The notes under the pieces: model-generated
What the model was told of the DNA's origin: nothing
Databases searched by the model: none
What the model saw: the letters and a program-made list of their open reading frames with translations, nothing else
From: Zingiber officinale
Lineage: Eukaryota > Streptophyta > Magnoliopsida > Zingiberales > Zingiberaceae
NCBI RefSeq assembly: GCF_018446385.1
Contig: NC_055998.1
Location: 69,434,744 to 69,498,743, forward strand
DNA: 64,000 bases
Direction: 5' to 3'
Made by a program: the position numbers and the translations under genes
Shown: positions 57,700 to 64,000 of the stretch, in pieces
Layout of the letters: the number at the start of each line of letters is the position of its first letter
How positions within the stretch are numbered: the stretch's first letter is position 1

Positions 57700-59040
57700 A
57701 TAAGCATGTTTGGTTAGGTTTAAACTCTTTCCTAACCCAATTAATCCATCTTGGCCGAACCATATCAGTAGGTTTCAACCTCATTTCTTTCCATATGAAG
57801 CATAGAACTTAACCACATAACATGAAAACTTGATCTAAGCACATACAAGGCATTATACTTCATGAATAAGCATGTTTGAGTTCAAAACTCTAACCTTAAC
57901 CCATTTATCTCAATTTGGCCGAAACATATCAGTAGGGTTCTTATATCATTTGGTTCCATATGAAGCATAGAACTTATCCACATAACATGTAAACTTGATC
58001 TAAGCACATACAAGGCATTATACTTCATGAATAAGCATGTTTGAGTTCAAAACTCTAACCCTAACCCATTTATTTCAATTTGGCCGAAACATATCAGTAG
58101 AGTTTCATATCATTTTAATCCATAAGAAGCATAGAACTTATCCACATAACATGTAAACTTGATCTAAGCACATACAAGGCATTATACTTCATGAATAAGC
58201 ATGTTTGAGTTCAAAACTCTAACCTTAACCCATTTATCTCAATTTGGCCGAAACATATCAGTAGGGTTCTTATATCATTTGGTTCCATATGAAGCATAAG
58301 ACTTAAACATGTAACATGCACATTTAGTCTAAGTACCTATAGAGCATTGTATAAGTACCTACAAGGCACTATACTTCATGAATAAGCCTATTTGAGTTCA
58401 AAACTCTAACCCTAACCCATTTATTTTCATTTGGCCGAAACATATCAGTAGGGTTTCATGTCTTTTTATTCCATAAGAAGCATAAGACTTAAACATGTAA
58501 CATGCACATTTAATCTAAGTACCTATAGAGCATTGTACAAGTACCTACAAGGCACTATACTTCATGAATAAACCTATTTGAGTTCAAAACTCTAACCCTA
58601 ACCCATTTATTTTCATTTGGCCGAAACATATCAGTAGGGTTTCATGTCTTTTTATTCCATAAGAAGCATCAGACTTAAACATGCAACATGCACATTTAAT
58701 CTAAGTACCTATAGAGCATTGTACAAGTACCTACAAGGCACTATACTTCATGAATAAGCCTATTTGAGTTCAAAACTCTAACCCTAACCCATTTATTTTC
58801 ATTTGGCCGAAACATATCAGTAGGGTTTCATATCATTTTATTCCATAAGGAGCATAAAACTTAAACATATAACAAGCCCCTTTAATCTAAGTGCATACAA
58901 GGTATTGTACTTCATGATCTAAGCATATTTGAGTTCAAAACTTTAACCCTAACCCATTTATTTCAATTTGTCCAACCATATCAGTAGGGTTTCATACCAT
59001 TTTATTCCATAAGAAGCATAAAAACCTTGGTTATAAACAT
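57700..59040. repeat. 164/186-bp tandem array, seven to eight copies
   Basis: The marker CATGAATAAGC (or variant) occurs at 57,861, 58,026, 58,190, 58,377, 58,563, 58,749 and 58,913, so the steps are 165, 164, 187, 186, 186 and 164. The longer copies carry about 22 extra bases, an internal duplication around AAGTACCTA.A.AG.CA. Each unit includes TTTGGCCGAAACATATCAGT. Confidence 0.92.
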
Positions 59041-59880
59041 GTAAAAATTCATACATCACAAAGAGGTACAACTAGTATGGTTTCTATCTAAAATTCTTGA
59101 CCTAAGGCCTTATAATCAATTTTGGCCGAACCATATAGATAGGTATCTCTTTTTTTTTCACAACATGAAGAATGAAGACTTAACTAACAACATGTGAAAT
59201 TCATATATCATAGAGTAGAAAAATTAAGCATGTGATCAAAGAAAACTTGTTCTAGGTCCTCTCTTCCATCCTTGGCCGAAACATGCAATAAGGCTCTAAA
59301 TTTCTCTTTTTCTTTTTCTATAACATGAAGCATCTCTTATCACTTGTTAACCCTAAGTGACTACCTATTCTTTATCTTGACCACATTCTTGCAAGAAAAT
59401 TTTTAGAGTTTCGAAAAACATTTTAAACCGAAGCTACTTGTACTGCAGTGAGGGGATACTCACATCCTTGCGCTTGTTTTCCTTAGAGATTTAACCTTTG
59501 TTGTGGATCCTTCCTAGAGAGGGGAAGCTTCCTTGCTCCTTGGTCTCGGCAAGAAGAGGAAATGGTGAAGAAGAGGTCACGGTGGAGGAGGAGGGAGTAG
59601 GAAGGTGAATGAGGAAAAATGCCAACTCATTTTAATTTCCTCCTTTTATTCATCATGAGAGGAGGAAGGAAAAATATATTTTTCTTCCTCCTTTCTTTTA
59701 CTCTCTTCATAATTAAGAGAAAAGTCTAGATACATCCCTTCTTGGTGAGTAAGAAAAGAATATTCTAGAGCATCTCTTCATTAGAGAGGAAGAAGACAAC
59801 TCTCACTTCTCCTTCTAAGAGAAGAGCCTTTTCTTCTTACATTTAATTATGGTTTCCCTCTCTTTTCTAATAATAATTTC

Positions 59881-59945
59881 TCTTGGTCTAGTGGTTATCT
59901 TATTCAGGCATCTAATGAGAGATCTAGAGTTCAAGTCCTAGACCT
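59881..59945 (+). repeat. tRNA-like/SINE-head module inside the solo LTR
   Basis: GGTCTAGTGGTTATC is followed by GAGTTCAAGTCCT at A-box/B-box spacing. It resembles the head of the SINE at 32,847, sharing the first 13 bases GGTCTAGTGGTTA. It lies about 140-195 bases from the LTR end. Confidence 0.5.
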
Positions 59946-62070
59946 TATATATTTTTATTTCTATTTTATTTGTTTAAGTGTTCGGCTAGGAGCAAAATTT
60001 AATTAAAGTATATATATATTTTTTTCTTTATTCATGATAAAATATTCTAGAATTTTGCTAAGGACCCTATGGGTGTTACATCCTCAACATCAATCAATCA
60101 TACCAGATAGTCTCCTAATCAAAGATAGAGTAAAAGGAAATCATCCAACCCTCAACACCTACTGCCAATAAACTAAATGTATCCAAAAAGTCTGTCAAAT
60201 CTCATCATCTCATCTTTTCTAATAATCAAATATCTACAGTAGAGGAATGCCAATCCAAAGTCAAAGGGTCACACAACCTAGTGACTAAGAGTCTACCTAT
60301 CAAGGAGATATCTCCACCACCCACATAATCATCCTATATATATCCCTCGACAAATGCTGATAAAAGGTCGAACCCTCTAATATGAGATATAGACTACAAG
60401 ATCTGGTAAAATGATCACGTGGTCAAGGTCTTGAGCCACCTGATAGAGACAATGTTAGCTGAGTCGTCTAACCATTGTCTTGTACCCCATCATATTGTGA
60501 TTGCTCCACCCTGAGGTTCAGCAACCTCCAGTATCGAGCAATGCACACAAAGGTAAAGAAGCACTATCACCAAATAGGTAGTCGAAATAACTGTCAATCG
60601 ACGCTCTGCTCCTCAAACCTCCTAATATAATCAAATAATACCACCTTCTCCGTATCATTACGGGTAGTAAATCTCTAGGTACATCAAGGATATGTAATCA
60701 TATCCAATCGGTCTATGCATCAGGATCTCCAATAGAGCAACGTTAGGCGAGTCTCTTCGCCTTATAAACCACCATGTTACCGAAAGAGATAGAGAACTAC
60801 CCTCTCTCCAAACACCTCAAAGAAATCACTAAGTGATGACTTGATCTCCAAAAGCATTCTCTGCTTCTTCCTTCACGTGGTACCGGGTCACGTAAAGGTT
60901 AAGCAGCTAACTTCAACTCTCTCTCGCCAGAACAAATCATATGTCCGAAAGTACTCTCCAACTCATACACCCTAATAACGGTTATATCTCATAAGTGTTA
61001 AGTAGGTAGCTTTACACTTTTCCACATCAGTGGAGTATCCTATCCGAATATACCTTGTAAGTCATCCTACCAGGCACAGATAGCCCATGGTCAAAGTACC
61101 CATGGAATAGGATACGACAATCCTCTACAGGCTGACCAAGCCGGCAATGGTATACGGCTAACTCAGTCCTTCCCATGACTGTACAAGTCATGTACTCAAA
61201 TATGTCTCCCAAAATACCTAACCAATCACGAGTATCCTAAAGATAGGAATCTCTAAAAATAGAGTAAGTCGATCTCCTACTGATAGGATCAACATAAATA
61301 AATCGATCAACTACTATATGATCTAACAAGAGTACATCAATTATCCACTGATAAAACTAACTAAGGTCAATCGATACCCAACTACCCAAGTCAACAAGGG
61401 TAAATCGATCCTCTACAGATAGAACCGAAAAGAATCTAAATTAATCCTCTACTAATCGAACTAACAGGAACACAAAACCAACTAAAATAAATCAAACCCC
61501 AACTATATCAGCAACTAGGTAAATCAATCCTAGAATGACTGAGCCAACAAGAGTAAACCGATACTCTACTAATAGAGTCAACTATAGTACACAAATACTA
61601 TCCATAACCCAACTAATAGTAACAAACAACTGGTATGTGACACTAACTATCAACCAACAGTAATAGCAGACGCTAACACCACTGGTAGTATGATATGACG
61701 AATCCCTTGAGACTGTAATCCTTGATCTCCATTAGGTCAACCGTGATCAGTGATTGACCCAACACATGAAATGCATGATACAATCAACTAGGCAAGTACT
61801 AACAAGAGAACACTAACACATGTCATAACGATCAGAACAACCATGCATATGTACTAATAAAATGCAAGATAATAATAAGCAAACATACCTCCTACAGTTT
61901 GGAGATGTCCTACTACTGCCTGGTCCCAAAACTGGAAAAGTCACATCAAGAAAGTCGAATCACGAAATCCAAAACACAAATAACAAGCATCGCACCTGCT
62001 CTGATACCACTAAATTGGTATCAGATAATTCTCGAAAATCTAAAACAAAAACAAAATAGGCATCGTACCT

Positions 62071-62082
62071 GCTCTGATACCA
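62071..62082 (-). other. primer-binding site of the gypsy element
   Basis: TGGTATCAGAGC on the minus strand, complementary to the 3' end of initiator Met tRNA, five bases from the LTR. It fixes the orientation of the element. Confidence 0.85.
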
Positions 62083-62087
62083 AAAAT

Positions 62088-63461
62088 TGTCACGCCCCCA
62101 AAGGAGTCTCTGGCAAACAAAAATCCGACAACGTCTCCCCTGTACCGGTGACAATCTGAAGCATCCATACAAGCAAAATACATTAGCCACATGCGGTTGG
62201 AATATTTATATACACAACCACGCAGTTATAATAACAACCCACTCGGCTGGAATGAAACAATCACAATCACGCAGCTATATATAAAATAGCCCACACGGCT
62301 GTACAAAAACACAGCGGAAAAAATGAAGGAAAGCCCACACAACACAAATAAATACAATGCATGCCGGCACGGTTTAACCACAAATACAACATCAAAACCA
62401 TAAGATAGCCACATGGCTATACACAAATACAATGCCAAAAATAAGAAAAGAATATACAAAAGAAAACAAGCACGATCTTCGGATGTGACGTAGGACCCGG
62501 CAAACAGGATACTCCGAGCGACACCAACCATCTACAAGCTACCTGAAAACATAAATGTATACATGCGGTGGTGAGTATAGGTAACTCAGCGGGTAATAGA
62601 CAAGATAGTGCATGGTCCATAAACAACATGGAGATCACAAGTATACAGTCTCAGTAGGGAATAAAGAACATGATCATACTATTATAATCAATGCACCTAA
62701 ACATATCTAACATAATAACCTGACATATAAACTGTACAAACCACAACTAACATAATGACAGATACATACCCAATCTGGAATCAACACATGGTACAATGAT
62801 CAGTAAACTCACCGGATCTGCAACAGATATACCCGTGACACCTGTGCAATATAAATACGACTGCATATACATGTAAAATAAATGACATGTATGCAGCATG
62901 ATGACCAAATGCAACAACTATATCTCAATCAGGTGCAACAACGACAATCACATGCAACTAGTATCTACTAGGCATGTATGCAAATGCAGATGCACCGCGC
63001 ATCAAATGCAGGAATAATAACTGTGTATGCATGCTCCATGGTCACCCCTGACACCTCTCTAGACACCACGACCCCAGTATGGCCGAGAGGCTTGGGTCCG
63101 TGACAAACCATACTAGCCTCACGCACGTAACCGCTATAAAGCGACTGAGGCGTTCGGTACGCTAAATAGTTATCTAACTACATAGCATCAGGGTCCCTGT
63201 CTACTCACATCACAAGCCCCCTAACTACTGAACCCTCCATACCCATAATAAGAGTGGTCGAGGCGGACAGAGTATGCACTGAGCAGCCTAGTGAGCAGAA
63301 CATGACTAGCTCCACTCCTAACTACCACTCTCCAAAAGTGGTCGAATGGACAGCTAATATGTCTGATGACTAGCTCATACCTAAAGGAGCTGGTGGTCAT
63401 TAAACAATCCACAAGTATGACTGACGACTAACTCATACCATAAGGGAGCAATAGTCGTCAG
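62088..63461 (-). repeat. 5' LTR of the gypsy element, interrupted
   Basis: It matches 50,678-52,050 nearly base for base until a further insertion begins at 63,462. The rest of the LTR is expected outside the window. Confidence 0.85.
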
Positions 63462-64000
63462 TGTTGGGTTTTTTGGGCCGCGAAAACCGCTTTTTTGCGT
63501 CGCGGAAACCCCGAAACTCCCTAGTCAACGGATCCGTGCAAAGAAAAATTTTCGGAAAAACTACGAGTACGAGTTTACCTAGATCTACACTTAGATCTAC
63601 ATGGAGAAAATCTTATACCTTCGATGCGTGCCCTTCGCGAGTCCCGCTTGTCCAAGGAGATGCCGGATCTCTAGTTGTCAAAGTAGACAACTCTCTAGAA
63701 GTATCCACATGAACAAGATGTGTTCTCTAACACACAAGGATGGAGAAGAGAACACCACAAGTGTGCTAGCACTTCTTGATGCTCTCGGATGGGGTTGGAA
63801 GAAGAAGAAAAAAAAAAGAAGAGAACACACTCCTCTAAAATCTCTATGTGACTTTCACTAACCTTTCTTCTTGGATTAGATTCACTCTCCTTTCTTCTCC
63901 CTTGTTTGAAACCCACGACCAAGAGAAGAGAGGGAGAAAGAAGAGAGCTTAGGAGGAGGAAGATGACTTGAATGAGAGTTACTCACCAAAAGAAAACTTC
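63462..64000. mobile_element. start of a further LTR-type insertion
   Basis: The match to the other gypsy LTR ends abruptly and new sequence begins TGTTGGGTTTTTTGGG. TG at the junction suggests an LTR end. It continues past the window, so identity and target duplication cannot be checked. Confidence 0.5.

Larger units (their letters stand above)
56013..60080 (-). mobile_element. solo LTR, 4.07 kb, inside the gypsy element
   Basis: It starts TGTAACGCCCG, ends GGGTGTTACA and is flanked by the perfect duplication TCCTC (56,008-56,012 and 60,081-60,085). No coding domain lies inside. It holds three internal repeat sets (56,975-57,080, 57,163-57,358 and 57,700-59,040) and a tRNA-like block near 59,885-59,940. 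Orientation is inferred from that block and the LTR ends. Confidence 0.9.
50678..64000 (-). mobile_element. Ty3/gypsy retrotransposon, minus strand, runs off the window
   Basis: In element order (right to left) there is the 5' LTR (from beyond 63,461 down to 62,088), the primer-binding site TGGTATCAGAGC at 62,082-62,071, and an internal region with gag/protease remains (60,081-62,070). Polymerase remains follow (54,300-56,000; RT block about 55,620-55,700, RNase H about 55,200). Then come a polypurine tract (TTAGTAGGGGAGAA ending at 54,275) and the 3' LTR (50,678-54,274). The internal region has many breaks. Over about 300 compared bases the LTRs differ by roughly 6%. A solo LTR (56,013-60,080) sits inside it. 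The clade is not determined. Confidence 0.85.

Noticed and set aside
57860-59000. CTAACCCTAACCC inside the tandem units, resembling telomere repeats
   Set aside because: Only two repeats per unit and fixed within a longer satellite-like unit; it is not a telomere or interstitial telomere tract.

Overview
This is plant nuclear DNA, AT-rich, with four intact-looking, intron-containing host genes between about 14 and 38 kb and dense, mostly nested LTR-retrotransposon remains on both sides. The protein families, the Ty1/copia and Ty3/gypsy elements and the GT-AG introns are all typical of angiosperms. The repeat vocabulary (LTRs with short GC-rich palindromes, copia LTRs starting TGTTGG) makes me lean towards a monocot, perhaps Zingiberales. 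That is an impression only; no marker gene fixes the species.

Layout. 1-8,626: a decayed copia element (SIRE-like), split by a 2.04-kb solo LTR with a perfect 5-bp target duplication (2,626-4,663). 8,627-12,330: two clusters of hairpin-forming minisatellites around a decayed transposon-associated coding fragment, possibly one non-autonomous DNA transposon. 13,300-13,660: an unrecognised coding remnant. 13,989-17,275 (-): an NPR3/NPR4-type salicylic-acid receptor, with many TGACG motifs upstream. 19,834-23,518: a MITE-like element interrupted by an LTR block that is itself interrupted by another LTR. 23,858-24,698 (+): a BOI-type RING E3 ligase. 25,524-30,861 (-): an NDR-type AGC kinase of 13 coding exons, one intron being GC-AG. 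32,847-33,066: a tRNA-derived SINE. 33,687-37,749 (-): the receptor pseudokinase GHR1. 39,173 to the end: nested retrotransposons. A copia is interrupted by a minus-strand LTR of the same family as the one at 2.6 kb. That LTR holds a complete gag-only copia-type element (42,360-47,088), a solo LTR (47,589-50,202) and the start of a further LTR. The latter is cut by a Ty3/gypsy element (50,678 to beyond the window), which contains a 4.07-kb solo LTR (56,013-60,080).

How the genes relate. From family knowledge, the four host genes are signalling components: NPR3/4 (salicylate sensing and repression of defence), a BOI-like RING ligase (cell-death and stress restraint), an NDR kinase (MOB-dependent growth and polarity signalling) and GHR1 (peroxide and ABA signalling for stomatal closure). 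Their adjacency is suggestive but may be chance; nothing in the sequence shows shared regulation. I found no RNA genes proper, no CRISPR array and no prokaryotic feature.
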